Shown here: positions 9,514-18,496 of the stretch, in pieces
Position numbering within the stretch: position 1 is the first letter of the stretch
How the letters are laid out: every line of letters begins with the position of its first letter
NCBI GenBank assembly: GCA_001662425.1
Contig: BDDC01001768.1
Location: 692 to 20,483, forward strand
Direction of reading: 5' to 3'
DNA from: Chlamydomonas sphaeroides
Lineage: Eukaryota > Chlorophyta > Chlorophyceae > Chlamydomonadales > Chlamydomonadaceae
Length of the DNA stretch: 19,792 nucleotides
Position numbers and translations under genes: made by a program
Notes under the pieces: generated by a model
What the model was told of the DNA's origin: nothing
Database searches by the model: none
The model's input: only the letters and a program-made list of their open reading frames with translations

Positions 9514-10140
9514 GCTGTGCGTGGGCCCGCAGTTCATTCTGTCAAAAGGCTGGATCAATTGTGCTGCGTATGCTGACGCCAGAATGCCGAGGCTGCTGAT
9601 TCCAAAGCCGCGGACGAGGCGTCTCGGCTGTGGAGGACGGTGGCGCCGCCGGCCAAGCATGCAGCGGCAGGACTTGGCCGCCAGCCGGAAGTCCGCAATC
9701 GGGGCATCAGGGTGCAGGTGTGATGAGGAAGATAATGAGCGGTGGAAAGGGCTACATACCGGCACGCGGTGTTGGTTGGCGGAAGAGGTTAGTTGCCTCG
9801 CGCGCGTCGCGTTCCGTAATATGAAGCAAGCGGTAGTGGGAGGAGGGCCGGGCCAGGGATGGTCGCCGGCACGGACAAAGGGCCACGCAGGAGGAGGGGC
9901 CTCGGTCCCAGCCGCCCCATGCGTCGCAGGGTTTGCTGCAGGGGCGGGCGTGTCATTGACACGCACCAACCTGGCACGTCCGTCCTCCCGCGCTCCTGGC
10001 CCACCTTACTCCGACCGGATGCCCGGAAGGTTGGCCAGACGGGCGCATCCTTCTCAGTCGGTTGCATCTGGATATCCACACGCCCTCACGCGCGGCCTTT
10101 GCTCGTGCCGCGCCTTCTAGCGTCGGCCCTTCGCGCCACG
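9514..10140. other. Intergenic, no gene seen
   Basis: Open frames on both strands overlap and none shows splice-consistent coding character. A segment at about 9522-9545 (gggcccgcagttcattctgtcaaa) resembles 4870-4891 (gggcccacttaattctgtcaaa), suggesting an old dispersed repeat. Confidence 0.45.
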
Positions 10141-10145
10141 CCGGG

Positions 10146-10224
10146 TGTAGCAGTGGGTGCGTAAAAGGTATTCCTAGGATGCTCTGGAGCACTCCTTCGT
10201 GCTGCTTAGTAGGTCTCTCCTACA
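10146..10224 (-). repeat. TRIM 3' LTR (79 bp)
   Basis: In element orientation it begins TGTAGGAGAGACC and ends ACTGCTACA. It is the downstream LTR because the polypurine tract sits immediately before it on the minus strand. 78 of 79 positions match the other LTR. Confidence 0.92.
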
Positions 10225-10226
10225 AT

Positions 10227-10238
10227 CCTCCCCCCTCT
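10227..10238 (-). other. Polypurine tract (PPT) of the TRIM element
   Basis: The minus strand reads AGAGGGGGGAGG followed by AT and then the TG of the 3' LTR. In LTR retrotransposons this RNase H-resistant purine run primes plus-strand DNA synthesis. Confidence 0.85.
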
Positions 10239-10582
10239 GGAGCGAAAGTCCCGAGAGCGTCTGGCCGTTTTGACGGCTCCAACCACGCCGTCTCAAGCTA
10301 GCGTCCTAGCTAGTGGCTGTGGGGCGCACGATCAATTCCAGCAGCCGTCTCGGCTTGCTTCCTTATTAGGTGGAGTTTCTCATGCAGTCCATTGCTGCGA
10401 ATCACTTGAGCACGACTCGAACCTTCAACTCTTCGGGCCGAGGGTGCGGTGAACTCCCTCTCACGGTACGTGGGGTGCACAGTCCCACGTCCGCTGCCTC
10501 ACGGTTTTTCTCGAGTCAATCCGTTCTACGCCACCCCTGCGCTCTCTGTGATCCTCGACCCGGCGACCTTTGTGTCGTTAGG

Positions 10583-10599
10583 CCCTGGTTTCGCTACCA
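10583..10599 (-). other. Primer-binding site (PBS) of the TRIM element
   Basis: The minus strand reads TGGTAGCGAAACCAGGG, starting two bases after the 5' LTR. TGG complements the CCA end of a tRNA, and TGGTAGCG has the same start as initiator-methionine tRNA primer sites of yeast Ty1-type elements. The exact tRNA in this host cannot be named from the window. Confidence 0.75.
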
Positions 10600-10601
10600 A
10601 T

Positions 10602-10680
10602 TGTAGCAGTGGGTGCGTAAAAGGTATCCCTAGGATGCTCTGGAGCACTCCTTCGTGCTGCTTAGTAGGTCTCTCCTACA
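10602..10680 (-). repeat. TRIM 5' LTR (79 bp)
   Basis: TG..CA-bounded direct repeat matching 10146-10224 at 78 of 79 positions. It is the upstream LTR because the primer-binding site follows it on the minus strand. Confidence 0.92.
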
Positions 10681-10921
10681 CCGGGTGTGCGCGCGCTGGG
10701 GCGCGCTGTTTGGGTGCTCTGCTCGCACTGGTTGCTGCTGGGAACCCTCAGGTGCTGATGTCATGCCTATGTTGTCTTGATACATTGCTCCTGTTTACTA
10801 AGTCGATGCGTTGATGTAGCGTGGCTGGAATCCCCGTTCGTCCGGGGCCCTGCCGGGGTTTGGTCGGGTTTCGCGTGCGCCTGTCGTCGTGCAGCACCAC
10901 TGATCACGCCGCAATGCACAG

Positions 10922-13900
10922 ATGGCCAAAGGTATCATAACCCACTACGACCTGGCAGCTCACATGGCGCTAGCAAGGCTTTTCGCGTGCTTCGGAAACG
11001 GGGTCCCAAAGCAGCCGCAGAATGAGCACGTCACGCGACGACCGGCGCAAAAGACTACGGCGCCTGCAAAGTCGGAAGCCGCTGTGTTCAAGGTTGCAGA
11101 GATTGTCTGGCCGTATCTGGCGCCCGAGTCAAAGTTCGCGCTTGCCGGGACGTGTTCCGACGGCCGTCGGCTTGCAGCACGACTAACTGATGCCGTCGTC
11201 GTCGCGGATGGCATTGGTGGTTCTTTGCGCGCGACGGCACGTGCGGACGCCAACAACGACGGCGCGTCGCTCGTAAAAACCGTATCGGAGCTGAAAGCCC
11301 TGCTCGCACGGGGCTGCCGGCCTCGTCGCGTGTCACTGATGCTCAGCAACATGAACGACAAACAGCGACACGTCATGAGGTGGGCACTGCCCGCACGCAC
11401 GCGCCTTTTGGTAACCGCGTGCCTCCGCGTGCCCTTCGACCCCCTACGCGCTGCGGCCCAACCTGCTCGATTCAACACCCGCTCCCCCACCCTGCCGCTG
11501 CCTCCCGGCTCATTCCCTGCTCGCTCGCTGCTGCGCAGCCTGGCCCTGCTGCAAACCCTCAGCGCCGCGAGGTCCGGCGAGCATGCCGAGCTCACTCACA
11601 TGGAGCTGCTGGGCCTGCCTCCGGCGCTCGACACTCTCCGGGCGCTGCAGGTGCGTCCAACCTCCGTCCATTACCCCCATATCCCTCCTGATACCACATC
11701 TGATTTTAGTGTACGCAGCTGAGCGAGCTTTGCAGACAGCTCACGCCCGCACCCCGACGCACGAAATCGCCGGCCAGCCGACGCGCTACGCGGGCCGCGT
11801 CCGCCCTCCCTGCTCTCCTTTGACCGCCGCCCCTCAATCCCCACATCAAGCCGCAACGACCTCCTCTGCTCGCCACCGCCGCCCTCCTCCCACGCCAGGA
11901 CCTGCTCGCGCTGCCGGCCGTGGCGCCCACGCCCGGCTCCGCTACCCGCTCCCGCACCTCGCTCGCCACCGCCTCGGCGCCCGCGCACGGCCCCCGCAAG
12001 CAGTCACTGCCGCGCGCCTCCACCCCCGCCGCCGCCGCGCTCACATCCGCCGTCTCCACCTCCAGCGCCGCCGCGGGCCTCGCCTCCACGTCCCTCGGCG
12101 CCGCCGTCCCGGCCTCGCCGTCCGTCTCCGCCTCCGGCGCCGCCTCCCCGCAGCTCGCCGCCGCCTCCCCGCCGCCGGCGACGGTGCTCGAGACGGCGTC
12201 GTTCCTGCCGGCGCTGCCGCTGACTCTGCACCTGTACGGACTGGACCTGATGACTAAGCCGCAGCCGGCCGAGGTGCTCGAGGCGCTGCTGGCGTCGGCG
12301 GCGCCGCGGTTGGCGGCGCTGGGCCTGTGGGGCTGCGCCGGCTGGCCGCCGCGCCTGGCGGCGGCGCTGCACGGCTGCAGCCGCCTCCGCCGGCTCGACC
12401 TGTCCTTCGCGTCGCTGGCGCCGCAAGACACCATGCACCGCAACAGCTACACGCGCCACTCCAACCAGCGCAGCGCGGCCGCCAGGCGGCGCAGCCTGCC
12501 GGCAGCGCCGGCCGCCGCCTGCTCCGCCGTCGCCTCGTTCCCGCCCACCACCGCCGCCGCCAGCGCGACAGCGGCGGTGCGCTGCTTGGGCGGGCTGGCG
12601 CGGCTGCGGTCGCTGTCGGTCCGCGGTGTCACGTTCCAGGCTTCCACTGCCGCCGGCGCCGCCGGCGGCCCCACGCCGCAGCTGCTCGCGTGCGCGCTGC
12701 ACCAGCTCTCCTGCCTGACGCGGCTGACCCTCGACGGCGTCGCCACGCTGACGCCACTGCTCGCCAACAGGGCCACGGTGCCGGCGCTGCCAACGGTGAC
12801 GTCAGCCCTCGCCGCCGCCGTCAGCAGGACCACGAGCATGGGCAGTGCCACCGGTGCCGCCGCCGCCGGCGGCATCGCCACCATGTCCGTCCCGACCGCC
12901 TCCGCCGCCGGGACCATCTCGCCGCGGACGTCGATGACCCCTGGCGACGCCGCCACCGCCAGCGGCTCCGGGGCCGTCTCGCCGCGGACGTCCATGACCC
13001 CTGGCGGCGGCGCCGCCACCGCCTCCGCCGCCGGGACCATCTCGCCGCGGACGTCCATGACCCCTGGCGGCGCCGCCACCACCGCCGCCGGCTCCGGGAC
13101 CATTGCGCGGACGTCGATGGGCGCCGCCAGCCCTGCCGCCGGCTCAATCATGCGGACTTCTATGAACCCCAGCGCCGCCGCCGCCGGCCCGCTCAAGGCG
13201 CTGCGCATCCTCGAGCTGGCCGACGCCACGGCAAGCGCCGAGGAGCTGGCGGCGCTGGCGGCGGCGGCGCCGTCGCTGGCGGCGCTGACGCTGGGCTCGC
13301 TGGGCCGCGGGCCGGTGGCGGCGATCCGGGACTACCAGCAGCGTGCCGCCGCCGCCAAGGCCGCCGCCAAGCCGGCCGACCCGCTGGCGCTGCCGCCGTC
13401 GCTGGCGACGTTGACGATTCTGCGGCAGCGGCCGACGCTGCGCAACCTGCGCGCGCTGGCGGCCGGCGCGGCGGCGCGCGCCGAGGCGACGCAGGCGGCG
13501 CCGGCGCTGGCGGTCTACGTGCCGGGGGTGGAGATTGACATGACGGACGTTGACTTTGACCCAGTCCAGGTACGACATGCGACGAGGGCGAGGGCATGCG
13601 CAGCACGCTGGGCGCCTGGAAGCTGCGTCGCCGCTGGAGCTGTGCAGCGCGTCGGCCCATCCTTGGCAGCCCCACGATCGCCTCGGCAGCCGTGTGGTGC
13701 GGCAACCCCATCAGCCCCATCAGCCAGGGCGGGTGAAACGCGTGACGGCATGCCGCCGCGCTCCCCCTGTGCGGCGAACCCCTCGTGACCCTGTGCCTGC
13801 ACCTCCGCGCCCGCCGCAGTCCCTCATCCACAGCACGGGCGACGTCATGCAAGCCGGCTTCCCGCCCAGCTCGTCCGAGGCCCTCGCCGCCGCGCTGCAG

Positions 13901-15009
13901 CTGCTCGCGCCGCCGCCGGGCTGGGCGCCGGAGCCCAGCCGAGCCTGGCGGCGCCGCCAGGCCGACGGCGACGACGCCGACACCGTCACTGCCGCCGCCG
14001 ACGGCGCCGCGGCCTGGTGGGGCTGGTCACCTGTCCGCCGGCTTGTGATCCGAAACGAGCAAGGCAGCATGACGGCGGTCGCTGCCGCCGCCGCGTCGGC
14101 CGTGGCGACCGTGGCGGAGGGCGACGGCGCCGCCGACGGAGCGGAGCCGGTGGAGGCGGCTGCACCGGAGGCGGTGGCGCTGGCGGAGGCGGAGGCGTGC
14201 AGCCACGCGGGCTGGATCGAGGCGCTCGAGGGCGTGGGGCTGACGGGTCTGGAGCTGTACGGTGTGGGCCTCACGGCGCCGGACCTGGCCGCGCTGGCCC
14301 GGCTGACAACGCTGCAGGTGAGGCCGCCCTCCCCGTACCAGCTAGTATGCCCGCCGTGCAGCACGCCCTACGGGGCCGGGGGCCCTCGGCATGCCCCCCA
14401 ACACGTGGGCGCACCTCCTCCGGCGCCGCTCCGGGGACTGTGGAGATGCAGCGGGCGGTGCCTATGCACGACTGCATCGCCGCGTGGCTGGCTGTCTGGC
14501 TGCGGACTGCTCTGGCTGCACACCGCCGCAACGCCTAGTCGCGCCCGAGCGCCTCCTCCCCAACTCACTCACGCCCTCCTCCCCAACTCACTCCCTCCTC
14601 CCTCCCACCCGGTGCGCCGCAGAGCCTCACCTTCTCCGCCGGCGAGCTGGACATCGAGGCGCTGCCGCAGTTGGCGGCGCTGCCGCAGCTGCAGCAGGTC
14701 GAGCTCATCCGCTGCACACCCATAGAGCGCCGCGCGCCGCCGCCGCATGCAGCGCACGGCGACTCGGCCGCCGCCGCCGGCGGAGGCCACCGAGGCGCGC
14801 TGCTGGCACTGTGCGAGCAGGCTCCGGCGCTGCGCCGCCTGTACCTCATGCGCGGCGCTGGCGGCGCCGCGGGCGGCGCGCCGTTTGGCGGCGAGGGGCC
14901 GCTGGGCGCGGGCTGGGTGGCCAAGCAGCTGGCGGCCAAGGGGCCGCGGCCCGGGCCGGCGGTGGGTGGCGCGGGGCCGGGCGGCTGGCCGGAGGTGGCG
15001 TGGGACTGA
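10922..15009 (+). CDS. F-box-like/leucine-rich repeat protein (5 exons, about 1041 aa)
   Basis: Predicted exons are 10922-11379, 11539-11650, 11899-13569, 13820-14317 and 14623-15009 (TGA). All introns are GT..CAG and phases agree at every join (2, 0, 0, 0); several exons end in LQ at CTGCAG|GTG, typical of LRR genes. Residues about 55-88 (VAEIVWPYLAPESKFALAGT..) resemble the F-box helices that recruit SKP1 in SCF ubiquitin ligases; the match is loose. Leu-rich repeats recur throughout, e.g. LRRLDLSFASLA, LARLRSLSVRGV, LTRLTLDGVA, LKALRILELADA, LTGLELYGVGLTAPDLAALARL and LQQVELIRCTP, and would bind a substrate. Residues about 525-615 form a Ser/Thr/Pro/Ala-rich linker with repeated RTSM units. 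No signal peptide or membrane segment is seen. Intron 1 (159 bp) is in frame, so it could be retained. The start ATG follows cacag, so an upstream exon cannot be excluded. A TGTAA at 15323-15327 could be its polyadenylation signal. Substrate-adaptor function is inferred from architecture only. Confidence 0.82.
12895..13170 (+). repeat. In-gene minisatellite encoding RTSM repeats
   Basis: A unit of about 54-62 bp recurs roughly five times inside exon 3 of the F-box/LRR gene; the core gccgcggacgtc(g/c)atgacccctgg is nearly identical in the first three copies and diverges in the last two. It encodes SPRTSMTPG three times, then ARTSMG and MRTSMNPS. RTS/SP contexts are possible kinase sites (inference). 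Confidence 0.85.
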
Positions 15010-15322
15010 GGCGGGCGGCCGGACGGGGGCGGCCAGGGGCCTAGGAGTTGAGGGGTTGGGATGGTACGTGTGTTGATGGTTACATGTGTCAGGCTGGTGG
15101 CGTGAAGGCGGGCAAGGGGGAGGTATCTGCGGTCGCACCGCGCAGCGTGGGGCCGTCCGGAGTCACAGGAATTCCCTGACAATAACGTCCTGACTGGGGC
15201 GCGAAAGCCTGAGTCATTGCCTCCAGCTCTTCGTCTGACCACTTGTGGGTGATGGTTCACGCATGGCCAAGTTGAGGTGGCCGCGAATGCTTCCGATGGC
15301 GAGCTGGGCCTTCTGATATCAA

Positions 15323-15327
15323 TGTAA
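15323..15327 (+). terminator. Candidate polyadenylation signal TGTAA
   Basis: TGTAA is the usual polyadenylation signal of chlorophycean algae. This copy lies about 314 bp after the F-box/LRR stop codon on the same strand. A pentamer is short, so chance occurrence is possible. Confidence 0.4.
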
Positions 15328-15353
15328 GGCCGTGCCGTGCCACGCTGCTTGGC

Positions 15354-15427
15354 CCCGGAAAAGTGCTGGTCGGTCGGGGTGTGCTTGGAGCCCGGAAAAG
15401 TGCTGGTCGGTCGGGGTGTGCTTGGAG
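15354..15427. repeat. 37-bp tandem duplication (2 copies)
   Basis: cccggaaaagtgctggtcgg followed by tcggggtgtgcttggag occurs at 15354-15390 and again at 15391-15427 with no differences that I can see. Confidence 0.9.
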
Positions 15428-16366
15428 CCCAGCGCCGAAAGCGCGTAGCCCCATACACGCCTCGGCCCTTGGGTGCAGCATGGGGAGCGGCTTGGCTACC
15501 TGCTCCAGCCTCGCGAAGGCCCGCAACAGGCCAACAGCCATTTCAGCTTTCCGAGCACCCCAGCGCCGACGTGGGAAACTGAGCGCTGCGTGTCTGGGAC
15601 GCAGTCGCAAGTCCAAACGGCAGTACGGCACACGGCACACGCTCCGCCCTGCCGTGCACCGTTGCCCCACGTCACGCCGTGCAGTCGCGAAGCAAGGGCA
15701 TTGCTGGTGCGGGTGCACAGCGCCTCACAGCGCGGCCGGCAGCCCAGCAGGAGGTTTCAGAGGCTCGCAAAGGATATGAGACACGAGGAGACACAAGGAG
15801 CACGCAGTAAGGTTACCATAGCCAGCCCCTGCAGGCCGCTCCACCGGCAGACACTGCTGCCGCCGCCACCCCGCGTCATGCCGCACCGCCCGCACACGAG
15901 CTGCTCGATGTCCGATGCTGCCCCACGCCGGCCGAGCGCCGTCCGCTGCGACCCCCGTGCCACGCTCCCCCGCCACGCTCCCCAGCCGAAGCGCCCGCGC
16001 CCGTGGCACCTTGCGGCGCCCGCAGACGCCGCCGCATGCCTTCAGCCAGCGGCGGTGTGAGGCGTGCCGCGCTATGTACATTTCGACCTGCCCCTCCCCT
16101 TCCCGCCTCACGTTCCATGCAAGACCGAGCCCCCGCACCAGCCACCACAACATTCCACCCTCCACGGGAAGCCCGCGCCAACGGGCCGCAGCTCTGGCGA
16201 CGTCGCCCACGCTGCGGACCAGCACTGGCTGTATTCAACAGCCCCAGCAGCAGCCGCCAGGCTGACTGGGCCCGCGCTCCAGCCTGCGGGCAGCCGATCT
16301 CCGGCGGCGCCCAGCGCCATGCGTGCTGCAAACACATGCCAGCCGCGGCGGCCTCCGCGCGCCGCC

Positions 16367-17629
16367 TCAGTACAGGTAGACGCCAAAGGCCGTCGCGACG
16401 GCAAACAGGCTCTCCTGTAGTTAGCGGGTGGGGTTGGAGGCCACACGGCGGCACGTGGGTCGGCGCCTGAGAGAGTGTGTAAGGGCCAGGTCCATGCTGC
16501 ATGACGCGCTGGTCTGGGCATGGCTAGTTGTCGTGCCCAGCAGGTGCAGCGCCGCTGCAGCGCGGAGGGCTGGCCGCGGGCGGCTTCTGCGTCATGTAGC
16601 CCTCGGAGAGGGAACCGTCCGTGTCAACAGCTGTGTCCCTCCCCTCTTTATGCCGCGCACGCGCCGGGGGCCTCTGTCAGCGCCGCGGCTCAGCAGAGGC
16701 CCCCGGCGCTGCCGCGGCGGCGCTCGCGTCGTACCCCGCCCCGCCCACGTGGCTGGAGAGCGCACCCAGGCCCAAGCCGCAGCGAGGCGGACGCTGCGTG
16801 CGCACGCTGCATGCGGCCCCTGCTCCCACGCGCCCCGCCTGCTGCCACGTACGTTGGAGAACGAGTCGTGTGCGTAGTTGTCGGTGTTGGGGTCCCAGAA
16901 CCCGCGGCACGCCAACCTGCGGCGCGGAGGCGTGCAACGGGCGCAGCGTCAGCGGCGCCTCATTACAAAGGAGCCCCTAGCGGATAGCATCAGTTGTTAT
17001 CGTGGCAGCGGCCTGCGTAGCGCGCCGCTGGCGGGAGAGGGCGGCAGGGGGCGGCGGCCCCAGTAAGCGGCTTGGCCATGCCCGCGGCTTTGCCGGGGCC
17101 TCACCGGACGCCCTCGCCGCGCTGCTCCGCGATGAAGACCTGGACCACGAACTTGTAGCGGCTCCAGTTCTCCTCTGCGGTGCCGCATGGCAGTGAGAGA
17201 AGTGTGGCGGTGACGTAAGCGCGGGTCGGCTTTGCTGCACCCGGGTGTACCCGAGCCCTGCCAGCTGACGGTGTGAGCCTGGGCTGCCCTGTGAGTTGCG
17301 TACCCTTGAGTTTGTTCTTTATCTCATCGGCTATTTCTCTTGCCCAGGAGGACGTGTTGTCAGCATGGTACTGTTGCCCCGACAACCGGGCCACAAGCAC
17401 GCCGTTGATGATCTCCTTTACGCGTGACGCCTTGAACCTGGGCAAGATAGGCGCACAAGCATCTATGACATAACATGTACAGAAGGCCACCGCCGGCCAG
17501 GAGTCGCTGAACCGTGCCGGGCGCAAGAGGGGCAGGTGGGGCAGGCGGGGATGGGGTGGCACCCTGGCGACATCCCACACACTTTTGTTGGTAGGATGGC
17601 TCCAGCGCGAAGTCTGCTGCGTCCGCCAT
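16367..17629 (-). CDS. Tctex1-family dynein light chain, DYNLT2B/TCTEX1D2 type (complete, 5 exons, 120 aa)
   Basis: Exons are 17629-17583, 17437-17304, 17174-17105, 16916-16853 and 16414-16367 (TGA). Introns of 145, 129, 188 and 438 bp are all GT..AG and the phases agree (2, 1, 2, 0). The product starts MADAADFALEPSYQQKFKAS and has the Tctex1 fold order: VKEIINGVL helix (residues about 22-30), WAREIADEIKNKLK helix (about 47-60), the RYKFVVQVFIAEQRGEGVR strand block (66-84), GFWDPNTDNYAHD (89-101) and the C-terminal SLFAVATAFGVYLY. The strand block and FWD..TDNY match the DYNLT2B/Tctex2b subgroup rather than the divergent Tctex1/DYNLT1 subgroup. Such chains bind dynein intermediate chains in cytoplasmic dynein-2 (retrograde intraflagellar transport) and inner-arm dynein of cilia. 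Length fits the family (about 120-140 aa). The family is certain from the sequence; the exact paralogue needs a tree. Confidence 0.95.
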
Positions 17630-18496
17630 CCTAGCAGCCTCTCCTCGCGATCAGCCAGCGACCGAGTCAAGTGCAGGGCAGCGGGGCAGCGACAAATGCG
17701 CGACGAGCCACAAGCTGCTTGCTGCTAACAACAGTACACAATTATAAGTTAGGGAGTCATGCGGTAGCAGGGCTTCTTGGCGGGTCAAGACAGGTGCAGC
17801 GGGTCACTGGTCTCGGGGCAAGTCGTTGGCCTTGTTGCAATGCACTTGAATGTATATTAACCTTGTGTACAGAAGGGTTGAAGTGCGTCTGTCGTGGGTC
17901 GCGGTGCAGCAACTCAAAGTTTCCCCGGATCGGCTCAAATGCTCTGTGCCATGTCACCTCGACATGCTGCTTGTAATACTCACCACTCTTCGCATGGCTG
18001 CCATTGCAGGGGCAAACATCGCACCCGTCTAACCCAGGCATGCATGTCGGCTGCCGAAACACATGGCTCTGCCGTGCACACACCGAAGCTGCAGCGAGCG
18101 GCAGGTGCAAGTCGATGGGGCTAGAGCTTGCCAAGGCCAATACGGCGGGCCACACGAACATCGGCCAGGGCCGCTCGGGGCCCCTCGGGCCCCCGGCACC
18201 CCGGTGGCGCACCGCCCAGCGCCGCCGCAGGCTGCCGCCACGGCCGCCGCTCCTTGCAGTCCCAGCCGCACGCAGCCACTCCCGGCCGGGTTCTGTCCCA
18301 GGGGTTGCAACAGGACAAACTCAGCAGCATCGGTGGCCGTAGCGCGGACCGCAGGACATAACCAAGGTGGCCAGGCGGCGCCCACGGTCGGGACCCACGG
18401 GTCACCGGATGACCGGGACTTGCGCTCCAAACACGCAACCTCACGCAAGCCTTACACAGCAGTCGCATGTAGTCAACGCTGTGCCTCATCAGCCCC
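17630..18496. other. Divergent intergenic region (possible shared promoter)
   Basis: It separates the minus-strand dynein light chain from the plus-strand SPRY gene. An AT-rich patch at 17738-17750 (acaattataagtt; minus strand TATAATT) lies about 110 bp upstream of the dynein start and could be a core-promoter element. A minus-strand open frame at 17757-18212 has no G/C third-position bias and no recognisable domain, so I do not call it. Confidence 0.45.

Larger units (their letters stand above)
10146..10680 (-). mobile_element. TRIM: non-autonomous miniature LTR retrotransposon (535 bp)
   Basis: Two 79-bp direct repeats bound a 377-bp interior and differ at one position (ttcctagg against tccctagg). 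Each repeat starts TG and ends CA, with 5-bp inverted termini (TGTAG..CTACA). Orientation is minus. Two bases inside the LTR at 10602-10680 lies a primer-binding site reading TGGTAGCGAAACC on the minus strand. Two bases before the LTR at 10146-10224 lies a polypurine tract, AGAGGGGGGAGG. The insertion is flanked by a 5-bp duplication. The interior has no credible open frame, so the element would need gag-pol proteins from an autonomous partner. This structure matches TRIM/SMART elements of plants and algae. Near-identical LTRs and a perfect duplication suggest recent insertion. The element ends 241 bp before the F-box/LRR gene start and lies opposite to that gene's direction. Confidence 0.92.
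10141..10685. repeat. 5-bp target-site duplication flanking the TRIM element
   Basis: ccggg at 10141-10145 directly abuts one LTR and is repeated exactly at 10681-10685 directly after the other LTR. A 5-bp duplication is typical of LTR-retrotransposon integrase, and its position exactly at both LTR ends supports an intact insertion. Confidence 0.9.
15010..16366. other. Convergent intergenic region between F-box/LRR and dynein light chain genes
   Basis: It holds the 3' ends of two converging genes. Present are a TGTAA pentamer at 15323-15327, a 37-bp tandem duplication at 15354-15427, and a minus-strand frame open from 15256 to 15092 that reads KWSDEELEAMTQAF and GRYCQGIPVTPDGP but has no upstream ATG. 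The rest has only overlapping, low-quality open frames. Confidence 0.5.

Noticed and set aside
10225..10601. TRIM interior as an organellar rRNA or tRNA fragment (it holds acgtaccgtgag on the minus strand, similar to a conserved large-subunit rRNA word, and ggttcgagtc, similar to a T-loop)
   Set aside because: Similarity stops after a dozen bases, no T-arm stem forms around the T-loop-like word, and the LTR/PBS/PPT/duplication structure explains the segment fully.
10146..10680. Group II intron or other ribozyme
   Set aside because: No recognisable domain V sequence or GUGYG start was found, and flanking direct repeats with a target duplication are not expected of an intron.
12004..13578. Overlapping long frames on both strands across F-box/LRR exon 3
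   Set aside because: Low-complexity Arg/Gly/Ala shadows. Only the chosen frame contains leucine-rich repeats and joins in phase to four other exons.
17757..18212. Minus-strand 151-codon open frame in the divergent intergenic region
   Set aside because: Composition is balanced, but third positions are not G/C-biased as in neighbouring genes, no domain is recognised, and plus-strand frames there look equally plausible.
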